Below, one piece after another: positions 30,575 to 40,132 of a stretch of DNA of 64,000 nucleotides. How positions within the stretch are numbered: the first letter of the stretch is position 1; every line of letters begins with the position of its first letter. Source of the stretch: Acidilobaceae archaeon (GTDB lineage: Archaea; Thermoproteota; Thermoprotei_A; Sulfolobales; Acidilobaceae); contig JALWEI010000029.1 in assembly GCA_027014125.1 (NCBI GenBank), positions 30,480 to 94,479 of the forward strand. The letters run 5' to 3'. The notes beneath the pieces are model-generated. The model searched no databases and was not told where the DNA came from. It saw only the letters and a list, made by a program, of their open reading frames with translations. Made by a program: the position numbers and the translations under genes.

Positions 30575-32071
30575 CTAGCGCTCCCTGCTGGGCTTGGCTA
30601 GAGACTCTATAATGGATAGTGCATCCCCTACCATATCCGCGAGTTCATCCCTATTGATTACGCCAGACTTGATCTCCACGTCCACGTCACCTTCACTAAC
30701 CACAACCTGGGCCTCGTCATCCTTGCTCAGCCTACCGTGCATGAGCCTATTGCGGAGTTGCCTGATCCTCTCGAAACCGCCCAGCCTCTCGGGGTCTAGG
30801 CCTAGCTCCCTGCAATCCTCGTCGCTAACACTGCTGTCATGCCTCTTGCCTGCACACTCCCGGAGTATCTTGTCAGCCTGCATCCACGCCGTGTCTCCAA
30901 CCTTGTAGGCTCCTTCGCCCGTGCTCGCTGCTAATACCCCTACTACTGCCAGCTCTCTCGCTGGCCCTAGAGCCCTATCCGGCATCCCGCTGCTGGCAAG
31001 CTTCCTTAGAGCCGCTATCATTACATCCATATTCCTGGTTGCGTGCAGCTCCTGTATAATCCTGCTGGTTAGTGTTAATGCAGCGTCTGCTAGGGGGATC
31101 CACGCTGCATTTTCCCTGATAGCGTCTTCATCCCTTATCATCTCCTCGAAAGACGGCTGGGCTCTGGCCAGTGTTTTCCTGAGGGTGTAGATCTCGTGTG
31201 GCACCAGGGGTACTTGGCCACTCCTCAGGGTCCAGAGGAGGTTTCCGGAGCCGTCTATGGCCTTCTTTAGATGCCCATATGTCCCCCTGTACCTTGGCCC
31301 TAGGCTCCTGCCTAGCCTTGCTATATCCTCTATGGGTAGGAGCCTCTCGTCTATCAGCTTCCACGCATTTATTCCCGATGCTATGGTGTTTACTAGCGAG
31401 GATGCCTCCGTCATGTCTATGAACTCGACTATAGTGTCCTGCGAGGGCCTCCCCATGACAGGGGCCATATAGATCCTGATGGGGATCTCGTAGACCGAGG
31501 CTATCATGGTGCTGGCTAGGAGCGACCCTGACACTAGCGGGTTTGTGCCGTGGGTTAGGTCTACGATAATACTATAATCCTCTATGGCTAACCGCCTCAT
31601 TGCCAGGTATATCTTATTCACGAGCGAGTTGAACGTACCCCTACTCTCCCTGCTCTCCCCATACTCTACAAGGACCTTGCCCTCCCCCCTGTCTAGGCGT
31701 AGCGGGCCCGCAACCCCAGGGTGAGGCGTGGTGATGCACTCTATCCCTTGCTCTAGGAGCTCGTGCACAGAGCTGTCTACTATTGTAATATCCCTCTCTC
31801 CACGAGGAGTCCTCTTGACGAGCCTGAGGCCCCTATATCCGGATTTAGCCTCCACTAGCAGCTTATAGTTCCCGCAGTGACCATCCTCGAACAGCGTCTC
31901 CGGTACTACAGCAATTAGCTTGTCGATATCCCCATTGTATAGGATTCTGAGCGCCGCTGCTCCTAGGAAGCTTGTGCTCTTAGCTTCGCCTAGCCTGTAC
32001 GTGACTAGTTCGTAGCCAGATACATCCCCACCCAACCATATTAGGGCCTTCTTCCTAGGCATTCCGGCCAC
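30575..32071 (-). CDS. csx1: Csx1-type CRISPR ancillary RNase (CARF-HEPN)
   Basis: 498 aa. The N-terminal CARF domain has YSIIVDLTHGTNPLVSGSLL, the D-x-T-H-G signature of ligand-sensing Csx1 proteins. The C-terminal HEPN domain has RQLRNRLMHGRL, the R-x4-H active site. Type III effector complexes make cyclic oligoadenylates that activate such RNases. No type III genes lie in the window, and the array is about 9 kb away. GTG 32071 or ATG 32062 starts. Confidence 0.88.
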   Translation of the reverse strand: MAGMPRKKALIWLGGDVSGYELVTYRLGEAKSTSFLGAAALRILYNGDIDKLIAVVPETLFEDGHCGNYKLLVEAKSGYRGLRLVKRTPRGERDITIVDSSVHELLEQGIECITTPHPGVAGPLRLDRGEGKVLVEYGESRESRGTFNSLVNKIYLAMRRLAIEDYSIIVDLTHGTNPLVSGSLLASTMIASVYEIPIRIYMAPVMGRPSQDTIVEFIDMTEASSLVNTIASGINAWKLIDERLLPIEDIARLGRSLGPRYRGTYGHLKKAIDGSGNLLWTLRSGQVPLVPHEIYTLRKTLARAQPSFEEMIRDEDAIRENAAWIPLADAALTLTSRIIQELHATRNMDVMIAALRKLASSGMPDRALGPARELAVVGVLAASTGEGAYKVGDTAWMQADKILRECAGKRHDSSVSDEDCRELGLDPERLGGFERIRQLRNRLMHGRLSKDDEAQVVVSEGDVDVEIKSGVINRDELADMVGDALSIIESLAKPSRER

Positions 32072-32111
32072 ATCGTTGTTAGGCGATTATCACCATTCTC
32101 GTATTAAGGCA

Positions 32112-32579
32112 TTAGCCTGGCTGGGGGGCCCGGGCGAAGACTCTGGAGAGTATATAGTCTACGACCCTGGCATCTATCTTATTCGCTGTGGCCCATTCTA
32201 GGTACTCCTCCTGGCTCATGCCTCTGGAGTGTATCATATCTAGGCTACTGTGGAGGTCTACCAGCACCACTGCGTCTTCGCCGTAGAGGCACTTGACCAC
32301 GGATTTTAGGATCTCGGGGCTGCGCCCCCGCCGGGCCCGGTTCAGCCCCCAGTCGTGGCGTAGCGCCTGGGAGTACCTTAGGCCTGCTAGTACGGTCTCT
32401 GCCATGGTTCTTACTCTTTGATCGCTGCATCCCGCTAGCTTCGATATCAGTCCTCGGGGCAGCGCTTGTGGGTTGTCTATTATCCTGTCTATCATGGGTA
32501 TGATCGTTGGGTCTATGCTTAGCCCTAGAAGCCTTGCTAGAGTGTAGGAGTGCCTGGCGTGTGTCCTCCTGTCTGGCAA
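32112..32579 (-). CDS. Unknown protein next to csx1
   Basis: 155 aa, helical and basic, with several His residues near the N-terminus (RRTHARHSYTLARLLG) and VVLVDLHSSLDMIHSRGM later. It lies 40 bases upstream of csx1 on the same strand, so it may be part of the same defence unit. No family recognised. The start is TTG 32579. Confidence 0.5.
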   Translation of the reverse strand: MPDRRTHARHSYTLARLLGLSIDPTIIPMIDRIIDNPQALPRGLISKLAGCSDQRVRTMAETVLAGLRYSQALRHDWGLNRARRGRSPEILKSVVKCLYGEDAVVLVDLHSSLDMIHSRGMSQEEYLEWATANKIDARVVDYILSRVFARAPQPG

Positions 32580-32769
32580 CTGCGCCCCCTACCCGGGTGG
32601 GCCATGTATACCGGGGGGTTTATAGGGGGTCCGCCCGGGCCCTCCTCTAGGGGTCGGGGGGAGCGTGCTGCCTACATATTATAATATATGTATATGTATC
32701 AAAAGTGTCTAGCATAAATAGCAGGCCCCGTAGTCCCAGACCGTGAAGGGCAGGCTGGGGTGCTAGGGG

Positions 32770-33789
32770 TTGAAGTTCCTACGGTGCAAGGAGATCCCCG
32801 AGAGCACAGGGTTCAGCGTGGGGATAATAGGTGCTGGCCCGGCCGGTCTTGGGGCCGCAGGCTTCCTGAAGTGCAGGGGCCATGACGTGGTGGTCTACGA
32901 CATGCTCCCCGAGGCCGGGGGGATGATGTTCTTCGGCATACCCGAGGGGAGGATCAAGAAGGACAAGATAAGGCAGAGTGTGAGGGAGCTGATGGATGCG
33001 GGGGTTAAGTTCCTATTCAACACGAAGGTGGGCAGGGACATAAGCCTGGAGGACGTGATCAAGAGCCACGACGCGGTGCTGATAGCCACTGGCACCTGGA
33101 AGACCTCGGACATGGGCGTGGAGGGGGAGAACCTACCCTGGGTCCTGCCAGCGGCTGAGTGGCTTGTAGACGTGCACCTAGCACTATACGGCTACAAGCC
33201 CTGGAGCGAGGTCACCATGATAGGGGGCCGCATCCTAGTCATAGGCGGGGGGCTCACAGCTGCCGACGCGGTCACTGTACCCCTAACCTACTCCCAGTTC
33301 AAGGACAGGGTCAAGGAGCTGGTCCTCAGCTATAGGAGGACTAGGAAGTACGCCCCGATGAGGGAGAACGAGATGAACAGGCTCGAGCAGCTAGGGGCGA
33401 AGATATGGGAGCTAACACAGCCCATAGAATTCAGAGAGGAGGATGGGAGGCATATCGTCAAGTTCATAAGGCTAGAGCTCAAGGAGGCGGGGGAGGGCAA
33501 GAGGCCCAGGCCCGTCCCCATACCTGGGAGCGAGTTCGAGGAGGAGTTCGACTGGGTCCTCAAGGCCGTGGGCGTGAGGCCAACACCGCCCTTCGAGAAC
33601 AACTGCTGCGGCATAGAGCTGAACCCCGATAATACGATAAAGACGGATGAGAGGTTTATGACAACCAGGGAGGGCGTGTTCGCGGCCGGAGATGTGAGGC
33701 ATGGAGCAAGCCTCATAGGGCCAGCGCTAAAGAGCGGCTTGGATGCAGCGAAGAGCATACACGAGTACCTAATGGCCAAGCGGGGCTAG
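32770..33789 (+). CDS. GltD-like FAD/NAD(P)-dependent oxidoreductase
   Basis: 339 aa. GIIGAGPAGLGAAGFL is the FAD-binding motif, GILVIGGGLTAADA-like residues the NAD(P) motif, and TTREGVFAAGDVRHGASLIGPALKSG the closing FAD contact. FFGIPEGRIKKD is typical of the glutamate synthase small subunit family. It lacks the N-terminal iron-sulfur domain, so it needs a partner such as ferredoxin or a large subunit not seen here. TTG start after AGGGG; TATA candidate AGCATAAATAG. Confidence 0.88.
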   Translation: MKFLRCKEIPESTGFSVGIIGAGPAGLGAAGFLKCRGHDVVVYDMLPEAGGMMFFGIPEGRIKKDKIRQSVRELMDAGVKFLFNTKVGRDISLEDVIKSHDAVLIATGTWKTSDMGVEGENLPWVLPAAEWLVDVHLALYGYKPWSEVTMIGGRILVIGGGLTAADAVTVPLTYSQFKDRVKELVLSYRRTRKYAPMRENEMNRLEQLGAKIWELTQPIEFREEDGRHIVKFIRLELKEAGEGKRPRPVPIPGSEFEEEFDWVLKAVGVRPTPPFENNCCGIELNPDNTIKTDERFMTTREGVFAAGDVRHGASLIGPALKSGLDAAKSIHEYLMAKRG

Positions 33790-33834
33790 GTAGCCCCTTT
33801 AACCCCCCAGCATTATAGTCTCACAGGAGGGCCG

Positions 33835-33894
33835 ATGGCATACGGGCTATACCCAGAGCCCCGTACTGGGGCTGTGACGAGGTGCTGCGGCTAG
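33835..33894 (+). CDS. Candidate 19-aa leader peptide upstream of homoserine kinase
   Basis: ATG 33835 with AGGAGGG ending four bases before it, and a TATA-like CCTTTAACC about 35-40 bases upstream. The peptide ends TRCCG. An AGCCCC/GGGGCT hairpin lies within it. Too short to judge by composition; it could be a leader peptide or a small RNA. Confidence 0.25.
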   Translation: MAYGLYPEPRTGAVTRCCG

Positions 33895-33934
33895 CTCACC
33901 CCCATGCCAGGCCCACCCCTCATAAAAACCTCTA

Positions 33935-34912
33935 ATGCCCCTGGGGCCCTTCATCCTGGGGGTGCCTTCTGGGGTGCCTGAGGGGGTAAGGGTTAGGGCT
34001 TACTCCTCTAGCGCTAATCTCGGCCCGGGGTTTGATGCCCTGGCCGTGGCGCTGGATGCCTATAGTGATGTTGTAGAGGCTTGGCTGGAGGATAAGCCCG
34101 GGGTTAGGGTTGTCGTTGAGGGTGACTATGCTGAGGGCTCTGGCGGGGGTGCCACGGCTAGGAGGGCGGTGGAGGAGCTACTGAAGATGACCGGCTCCAC
34201 TGGTGTGGGGGTCGGGATTAGGCTTGTGAAGGGTGTGCCCCCGGGTAGGGGCCTTGGTAGTAGCGGGGCTAGTGCTGCCGCCGCTGTTGTCGCTGCATCA
34301 AGGCTCCTGGGGCTCGGCCTAGCTGCTGAGGACCTTGTCAAGGCTGCTGGGGCTGGCGAGAGCATGGCTGCCGGGGCTCCCCACTACGATAATGTTGCTG
34401 CTAGCCTCCTGGGTGGTTTCGTGGTTATCGCCCCGGGCCTCGATGGAGGTTTGAGGGTCTCTAGTATAGATGCTAGGGCGTGGTTCGCTGTGGTGACCCC
34501 CATGGATCCGGTGCCGGAGAATAAGACTAGGGTGATGAGGAGCGTCCTCCCCAACGAGATCCCCCTGGGTGATGCTGTCTCCAACTGGTCAAGGCTGGCT
34601 ATGATGGTTTCGGCCATACACAGGGGCGAGTGGGGGCTTGTGGGCGAGATGATGATGGGCGACGGGATCGTGGAGCCTAGGAGGGCCAGGTTCATACCCT
34701 GCTACTCCGAGGCTAGGCGGGCTGCCCTTGAGGCGGGGGCTCTGGGATTCACTATAAGCGGTGCTGGGCCCAGCGTGATAGCCCTGGCTAGGGATAGGGG
34801 GAGTGCTGCTAGGGTTCTCGACTCGATGCTATCGTCATGTAGCTGGAGGGTGGAGCCTCTGGGCGTGGTTGCTTCAACCGCGCCGGGAGCCGTGGGGGCC
34901 TACCATATATAG
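33935..34912 (+). CDS. thrB: Homoserine kinase
   Basis: GHMP kinase of up to 325 aa. SSANLGPGFDALAVALD near the N-terminus, VPPGRGLGSSGASAAAAV as the ATP loop and FTISGAGPSVIAL near the end are the ThrB motifs. It phosphorylates homoserine for threonine synthesis. The TATA box (CATAAAAAC, about 33921-33929) is so close to ATG 33935 that the GTG at 33974, preceded by GGGGGTG, is a better start. Confidence 0.92.
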   Translation: MPLGPFILGVPSGVPEGVRVRAYSSSANLGPGFDALAVALDAYSDVVEAWLEDKPGVRVVVEGDYAEGSGGGATARRAVEELLKMTGSTGVGVGIRLVKGVPPGRGLGSSGASAAAAVVAASRLLGLGLAAEDLVKAAGAGESMAAGAPHYDNVAASLLGGFVVIAPGLDGGLRVSSIDARAWFAVVTPMDPVPENKTRVMRSVLPNEIPLGDAVSNWSRLAMMVSAIHRGEWGLVGEMMMGDGIVEPRRARFIPCYSEARRAALEAGALGFTISGAGPSVIALARDRGSAARVLDSMLSSCSWRVEPLGVVASTAPGAVGAYHI

Positions 34913-34965
34913 CCCCCAGGGTCTCTACCCAATTAATGTACCCGGGGCTGCTAGTGGTGTAGGCC

Positions 34966-36798
34966 TTGTGCGGGATCATAGGGATTACGATGAGGAGGGG
35001 CAACGCCACCCCTATAATAGTTGAGGGGCTGAGGAGGCTGGAGTATAGGGGGTATGATAGCGTAGGCGTGGCCCTCCAGAGCGGTGGTAGGGTGGAGATA
35101 AGGAAGGCTAAGGGCACTATAGACTCCTTCGTTAGGAAGGCCAGTGTGATGAGCCTTAGGGGACAGACGGGGATAGGCCATACTAGGTGGGCCACCCACG
35201 GTCCTCCTAACGACGTCAATGCCCATCCCCATACCGACTGCCGGGGCGAGATCGCTGTAGTGCATAATGGCGTGATTAGGAACTATAGCAGCTTGAGGGA
35301 GGAGCTGGCGGCCCGTGGACATAGGATCATTAGCGACACTGATACAGAGCTGATAGCCCACCTGCTGGAGGAGGAGGCTTCTGGACCAGGCTCCATGGTG
35401 GATGCGCTGGCGAGGACCCTCTCCCGCCTACAGGGCAGCTATGCCCTGGCCATACTCTACTCTAGGGAGCCTGGGAGGGTCTACTTCGCCAAGATGCATA
35501 GCCCCCTGATCCTGGCCCTGGGCGAGGAGGGCAACGCTGTTGCTAGCGATATAACGGCTGTGCTGGACGTCTCCAGGAGGATTATACCGCTGAACGACGG
35601 CGAGTTCGGCTGGATCGGGCCGGAGGGCGTGGAGATCTATAGGCTAACCCCCTCCGGCTATATCCGTGTCCCCCCCAGGGAGGTGGAGTCCAGGGTCAAG
35701 TACATAGAGTGGACCCCGGAGGCTGCAAGCAAGGCCGGGTACCCGCACTTCATGATCAAGGAGATATACGAGCAGCCCCAGGCCGTGATGGAGACCTTCA
35801 ACGGCGCGGTTGATGACCCCGCGTTGGCGGAGGCCAGCAGGCTCATAGCCGGCGCCAGGGATGTGCTTGTTGTCGCCGCCGGGACGAGCTACCACGCCGG
35901 GCTGGTATTCTCCTACCACCTCTACAAGCTCGCTAGGCGCCACTCGATACCCATAATCGCCTCTGAGTACAAGCAGTACTCCCCCGCGGTGGGGGAGGAT
36001 ACTGTAGTAGTTGCTGTGAGCCAGAGCGGCGAGACCTACGATACGCTAGCGGCCGTCAGGGAGTACCAGTCCCTGGGCGCCCGGATCGTGGGGGTGACCA
36101 ACGTCGTCGGTAGCGCCCTGGATAGGATCTCGGATATAACGGTCTACACTAGGGCGGGCCCCGAGATCGGGGTTGCCGCCACTAAGACCTACCTAGCCCA
36201 GGTCACAGTACTCACCCTGCTGGCAGGCTACACGGGCGAGGCGGCGGGTGTACTCGATAGGGGGGCCAGGGAGGTTAGGGAGCCCCTCTCCAGGGTCCAT
36301 GAGGTAGTGAATGACGCCATAAGGTCCTCGGAGCCCTACGCCAAGCAGCTCGCCGGGATCGAGGGGAGCATGTACATACTTGGCAGGGGGCTTGGGAGCC
36401 ATATAGCGAGGGAGGCCGCCTTGAAGGTTAAGGAGATCGCATACCTCCATGCCGAGGCCTACCCGGCTGGGGAGAGCAAGCACGGCCCCATAGCCCTGGT
36501 GGAGCCCGGGTTCCCCGTCTTCATAGTGGCTACCAGCGATAGCCCTGAGGTTGCTGGCAACGCTATAGAGATGCATAGCAGGGGCGGCAGGGTCATGGTG
36601 ACGAAGCCGGCAGACATGGGGCTGGAGATACCCCGGGGGATAGAGGTCCTAGACCTCCCGCCCAGCCGTGGAGACCCGGTGCTGGAGCCCTTCATACTAG
36701 CCCCGTTCTACCAGCTACTAGCCTACTACGCCGCCGTTAAGAGGGGCTACGACCCAGATAAGCCCAGGAACCTGGCCAAGACTGTGACGGTAGAGTAG
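34966..36798 (+). CDS. glmS: Glutamine--fructose-6-phosphate aminotransferase
   Basis: 610 aa, full length. The start TTG gives the required N-terminal Cys (M-CGIIGIT) of the glutaminase domain; HTRWATHGPP and HNGVIRNY follow. Two SIS domains hold VVAAGTSYHAG, SQSGETYDT and AEAYPAGESKHGPIAL. It makes glucosamine-6-phosphate, the first step to UDP-GlcNAc. A GlmU-like gene follows after 11 bases. Confidence 0.96.
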   Translation: MCGIIGITMRRGNATPIIVEGLRRLEYRGYDSVGVALQSGGRVEIRKAKGTIDSFVRKASVMSLRGQTGIGHTRWATHGPPNDVNAHPHTDCRGEIAVVHNGVIRNYSSLREELAARGHRIISDTDTELIAHLLEEEASGPGSMVDALARTLSRLQGSYALAILYSREPGRVYFAKMHSPLILALGEEGNAVASDITAVLDVSRRIIPLNDGEFGWIGPEGVEIYRLTPSGYIRVPPREVESRVKYIEWTPEAASKAGYPHFMIKEIYEQPQAVMETFNGAVDDPALAEASRLIAGARDVLVVAAGTSYHAGLVFSYHLYKLARRHSIPIIASEYKQYSPAVGEDTVVVAVSQSGETYDTLAAVREYQSLGARIVGVTNVVGSALDRISDITVYTRAGPEIGVAATKTYLAQVTVLTLLAGYTGEAAGVLDRGAREVREPLSRVHEVVNDAIRSSEPYAKQLAGIEGSMYILGRGLGSHIAREAALKVKEIAYLHAEAYPAGESKHGPIALVEPGFPVFIVATSDSPEVAGNAIEMHSRGGRVMVTKPADMGLEIPRGIEVLDLPPSRGDPVLEPFILAPFYQLLAYYAAVKRGYDPDKPRNLAKTVTVE

Positions 36799-36809
36799 GG
36801 GGTAACGGT

Positions 36810-37955
36810 ATGGATGCCATAGTGCTGGCAGGGGGCGAGGGCAGGCGCCTCTACCCCCTAACCAAGTCCACACCCAAGGCCTACCTCACAATTGGGGGGA
36901 GGAGGCTCTACTCCTACACCCTGGATATGCTGAGGGAGGCCCGGGGGAGCCTGGACAGGGTTATACTAGTCCTGCCGAGAGGCTCCCTTCACATGCTCGG
37001 GGAGGTGCCAGAGTGGGTCACAGCCGTCGAGCAGAAGGGCGTGGGGGTGGAGGGCGCCCTCGCCACTGGGCTGGAGGCCCTTGACGGTGGTGGGGAGGTG
37101 GTGGTATCGTTTATAGGCTACATAGCCAGGCCCCCTACCCTCGTGAGGCACCTGCTAGACTACTACTCGACCAGCGAGTACCCCCTGGCGGTGTCGGTTG
37201 CCCCGATAACCAGTGGCTTGGAGACGTTTGGCTTCGTCAGGATAGGGCCCCGGGGGAACGTGGAGTCGATCCAGGAGACCCCGGGGCCACAGTGGATGGG
37301 GGGCAGGGGCTACGTCTTCGCCGGGGCCCTTGTAGGGGAGTACAGCTTCATATCAAGGCTCGCGGAGGACGGCTTCACGGCAGGGCTAGGGAGGATGGCC
37401 TCCCGCGGCCTGGTCGGGGCTCTAACTTGGACTGGGGAGTGGATAGAGCTCAGCTACCCCTGGGACCTGCTAAGCCTCCCTGCACTGGTCGCCTCTGGCA
37501 CTATGCTCACTATATCCGGGGAAGCGGAGGTGCCTAGGAGTGTTGTGCTCCGCGGCCCCATCGTGATAGAGAGGGGGGCCAGGATAGGGGAGTCCAGCGT
37601 CGTGGTAGGGCCAGCTTACATAGGGGAGGGTGCAAGTGTGGGGGAGTCCAGCATCGTTGGCCCCAACGTAAGCCTCGAGAGGGGGGCCTCCGTCGGCCCG
37701 CTTAGCGTGGTGAGGAACACGATCGCCATGGAGGGGGCCAGGATAGGGGCCCAGGCCCTCGTCGAGGCTGCCATACTCGGGCCGAACTCGATGATAGGCC
37801 ACCAGGCCGTCGTGGAGCCGGGCAGGCCTAGGCCTAGGTACCCGTGGGTAGGGGATGCGCTGGAGAGGGCGCCGAGCCTGAGTATCGGGGCGGTGCTGGG
37901 TCCTGGGGCTAGGATAGGCGTTAGGGGCTTGGAGAGCGGCGGCTTCATAGAGTAG
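36810..37955 (+). CDS. GlmU-like sugar-1-phosphate nucleotidyltransferase with left-handed beta-helix
   Basis: 381 aa. The N-terminal nucleotidyltransferase has VLAGGEGRRLYPLTKSTPKAYL. From about residue 235 hexapeptide repeats appear (GPIVIERGARIGESSVVVG, AYIGEGASVG). This two-domain layout, directly after glmS, fits acetylation and uridylylation of glucosamine-1-phosphate to UDP-GlcNAc. The start is ATG 36810. Confidence 0.85.
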   Translation: MDAIVLAGGEGRRLYPLTKSTPKAYLTIGGRRLYSYTLDMLREARGSLDRVILVLPRGSLHMLGEVPEWVTAVEQKGVGVEGALATGLEALDGGGEVVVSFIGYIARPPTLVRHLLDYYSTSEYPLAVSVAPITSGLETFGFVRIGPRGNVESIQETPGPQWMGGRGYVFAGALVGEYSFISRLAEDGFTAGLGRMASRGLVGALTWTGEWIELSYPWDLLSLPALVASGTMLTISGEAEVPRSVVLRGPIVIERGARIGESSVVVGPAYIGEGASVGESSIVGPNVSLERGASVGPLSVVRNTIAMEGARIGAQALVEAAILGPNSMIGHQAVVEPGRPRPRYPWVGDALERAPSLSIGAVLGPGARIGVRGLESGGFIE

Positions 37956-38683
37956 TGGCGGGGGCCTCCATGCTTTGGCCCCACCGCATGGCCATGACTG
38001 TTAAGGCTCGGAGCCACCCCCGACGGCTTGTGTGGGGGTGGTGGGCGTTCATCGGCCCCCAGGGGGTGGCGCTGGTGCCTGGTAGGGGTAATAATGTTAG
38101 GAGGGTCCAGTACCTTGGGAGGCACCTCATGATCCGGGGGGAGTACGTCGAGAGGCTCCTCTCCGGGGAGAAGAGAGCCACTATAAGGGCCGGGGTCGTC
38201 AGGCCTAGGTATAGCGAGGTCATCATACACGGTGGCGGGAGGCCGGTTGCCAAGGCTGTTATAGAGGGTGTAGAGGTCAAGAGGCTGGGCGAGCTGACCG
38301 AGGAGGATGCCAGGCTGGACGGGTTTCGGAGTAGGGATGAGCTCGTGAGCGCGCTTAGGAGGACCTACAAGTGGCTGGGCCCTGAGGACCCTGTGACAAT
38401 CATCAAGCTGAGGGTGGTCAAGAGGCTTGACGATGTTGAGAGCGATGACCCGTATATGGGCCTGGAGCCGGGTGATATAGCCAGGATAGCGCTTAGGTAC
38501 CTCAAGGACCTTAGCAGGGAGGAGGTCAAGGTGCTGAGGCTGCTGACCCAGACTAATAGTATAAGGGAGGCGACCCTCATCCTCTACAAGGACCTCGGCC
38601 AGAGGTGGAGGGTTAGGAGGGTCCTGAGGAGGGCCCTGAGGAGGCTGGTAGAGGAAGGGGTTCTAGGGGGGCCACACTCCTAA
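37955..38683 (+). CDS. ASCH-domain protein
   Basis: The open frame has 242 codons. The ASCH domain starts around VQYLGRHLMIRGEYVERLLSGEKRATIRAG, a fold linked to RNA binding. A helical C-terminal part with many Arg follows. The first ~40 residues are not typical and the real start may be a GTG near 38067 or ATG 38129, which has GGGAGG before it. Confidence 0.7.
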   Translation: MAGASMLWPHRMAMTVKARSHPRRLVWGWWAFIGPQGVALVPGRGNNVRRVQYLGRHLMIRGEYVERLLSGEKRATIRAGVVRPRYSEVIIHGGGRPVAKAVIEGVEVKRLGELTEEDARLDGFRSRDELVSALRRTYKWLGPEDPVTIIKLRVVKRLDDVESDDPYMGLEPGDIARIALRYLKDLSREEVKVLRLLTQTNSIREATLILYKDLGQRWRVRRVLRRALRRLVEEGVLGGPHS

Positions 38684-38734
38684 TATACTGCACGGGCCTC
38701 GTATAACCGGTCTGGGGGCCTGGCGGGGGTAGAG

Positions 38735-39001
38735 TTGATAAGGGAGACGGTGGAGGAGCTGGGCGAGTGCCCTAGGTGCGGTGGCATAGCTAGGTACATA
38801 TACGATATAGAGGCCCTAAAGAGCAACCTCGAGAATGTGAATATAAGGGCTAGGATCGAGTGCGACCTATGCGGCTTCAGGGATGATAAGAGGATAATCA
38901 TACCCCTGAAGGCCCTCATAGTGATCAAGTACCTCCTCAACCCGGAGGCTAGGCTCATAGCCGAGAAGATCAGGCTCCTCACCCAGATCAGGACGGCCTA
39001 A
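38735..39001 (+). CDS. Small zinc-ribbon protein
   Basis: 88 aa. CPRCGG near residue 12 and CDLCGF near 43 form a four-Cys zinc site; the remainder is charged and helical. TTG start. It may bind nucleic acid or act in transcription. It is followed by another small zinc-ribbon gene. Confidence 0.65.
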   Translation: MIRETVEELGECPRCGGIARYIYDIEALKSNLENVNIRARIECDLCGFRDDKRIIIPLKALIVIKYLLNPEARLIAEKIRLLTQIRTA

Positions 39002-39052
39002 CCCCCACCTTATAAGGCCCCTCCAGGCCACCACACATCCTGGGGTTCGAGG

Positions 39053-39205
39053 GTGACCAGGTGGAGGCTAGAGTGCACCGACTGCGGCTACAAGTGGATA
39101 CTCCCTGTGAGTTACAGGCTGGACCAGCTAGGCATGATCTACCACTACTGTAGGGGGTGTAGGAAGAGTACCTTCCACAGGGTCCTAGAGAGGATCGAGG
39201 ACTAG
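39053..39205 (+). CDS. Very small zinc-ribbon protein, 50 aa
   Basis: GTG 39053 to TAG 39205. The two knuckles are CTDCGYKW and CRGCRKST, separated by about 25 residues, as in transcription-factor-like zinc ribbons. The TATA candidate CTTATAAGG lies at about 39009-39017. The 3' end overlaps the convergent uppP gene by 21 bases. Confidence 0.7.
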   Translation: MTRWRLECTDCGYKWILPVSYRLDQLGMIYHYCRGCRKSTFHRVLERIED

Positions 39206-39961
39206 CGGGGCGTAGGGGGCCAGGATCAGGATCCCGAGCACCACTAGGAAGAGGGATAGCCTACGCCCCACCCGGCTGGCGAGCCCGATCATGGCCCCAG
39301 CCGAGAGGGCTCCAGCCAGCCCTGCTATGGCCACGCCGATCACCGCCTCATGGATCCCCAGGCCAAGTCCTCCCCTAGCAGCTTCATAGAGGCCAGCGGC
39401 CATGGTAACAGGTACACCCATGACTATGGAGGCCCTAACGGCGTCACCTGGCCTGAGGCCCATTGCTAGGAGGCCAGCTATGGTAACCGCGCTCCTCGAG
39501 AGGCCGGGTACTGCTGCTAGCCCCTGGAGTACTCCTATCGCTGCCAGCTCTAGGGCTCCTAGGTCCTCCACGCCTCTACCCCCACCGGCTCCAGTCCTTA
39601 CTAGGAGGCCTGTCGCTATGAGCCCCAGGCCTATTAGCAGGTTCACCGTGTCGCCTGGAGCCCCCTCTAGGCCCGTCATTATGGCTAGGCCAACCGGCCC
39701 ACCGGCTAGCATTGGTATCGCCGCTACCCTGAGCCATGGGCCCCTGTGTAGCGCGTCTAGAAGCTCGTTCCTCACCACTATTATGGCCCCGAGTGCGGTG
39801 CCTAGGTGGAGGGCGACGCTGGCCCTATACGCCTCCGCGGGGCTGAGGCCTGCTAGGTGCATGTAGTATAGGCTGACTTGGCCGCTGCTGCTGACTGGTA
39901 GCCACTCTAGCACGCCCTGTAGTATTGCTGCTATGATTATCCACTCCACCCTTATCATCAC
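39185..39961 (-). CDS. uppP: UppP/BacA-type polyprenyl-diphosphate phosphatase
   Basis: 258 aa membrane protein with seven or eight helices. The two conserved loops are QGVLEWLPVSSSGQ near residue 14 and VPGLSRSAVTIAG near 148. It dephosphorylates polyprenyl diphosphate, in archaea presumably the dolichol-type carrier for glycosylation. ATG 39961 or 39958. Confidence 0.92.
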   Translation of the reverse strand: MMIRVEWIIIAAILQGVLEWLPVSSSGQVSLYYMHLAGLSPAEAYRASVALHLGTALGAIIVVRNELLDALHRGPWLRVAAIPMLAGGPVGLAIMTGLEGAPGDTVNLLIGLGLIATGLLVRTGAGGGRGVEDLGALELAAIGVLQGLAAVPGLSRSAVTIAGLLAMGLRPGDAVRASIVMGVPVTMAAGLYEAARGGLGLGIHEAVIGVAIAGLAGALSAGAMIGLASRVGRRLSLFLVVLGILILAPYAPLVLDPL

Positions 39962-40132
39962 CCTTGGTGCTGGGGTCGGGTAACCCGGTGGTCCTCATCC
40001 CCCATGGCTGGGGTCTGGGTTGCGCCTAGTCCTCACTCCCCCTGCTGGTTGCCTGGGTTGCTTTTGAAAACGTTAAATACCTACGGCTTGGATATACCGG
40101 CTACCCATATATCCCCCTCCTTGGTGCCTGCC

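Noticed and set aside
40004..40132. Longer N-terminus of the rhodanese
   Set aside because: The likely TATA box lies inside this stretch, so translation should begin at ATG 40133.
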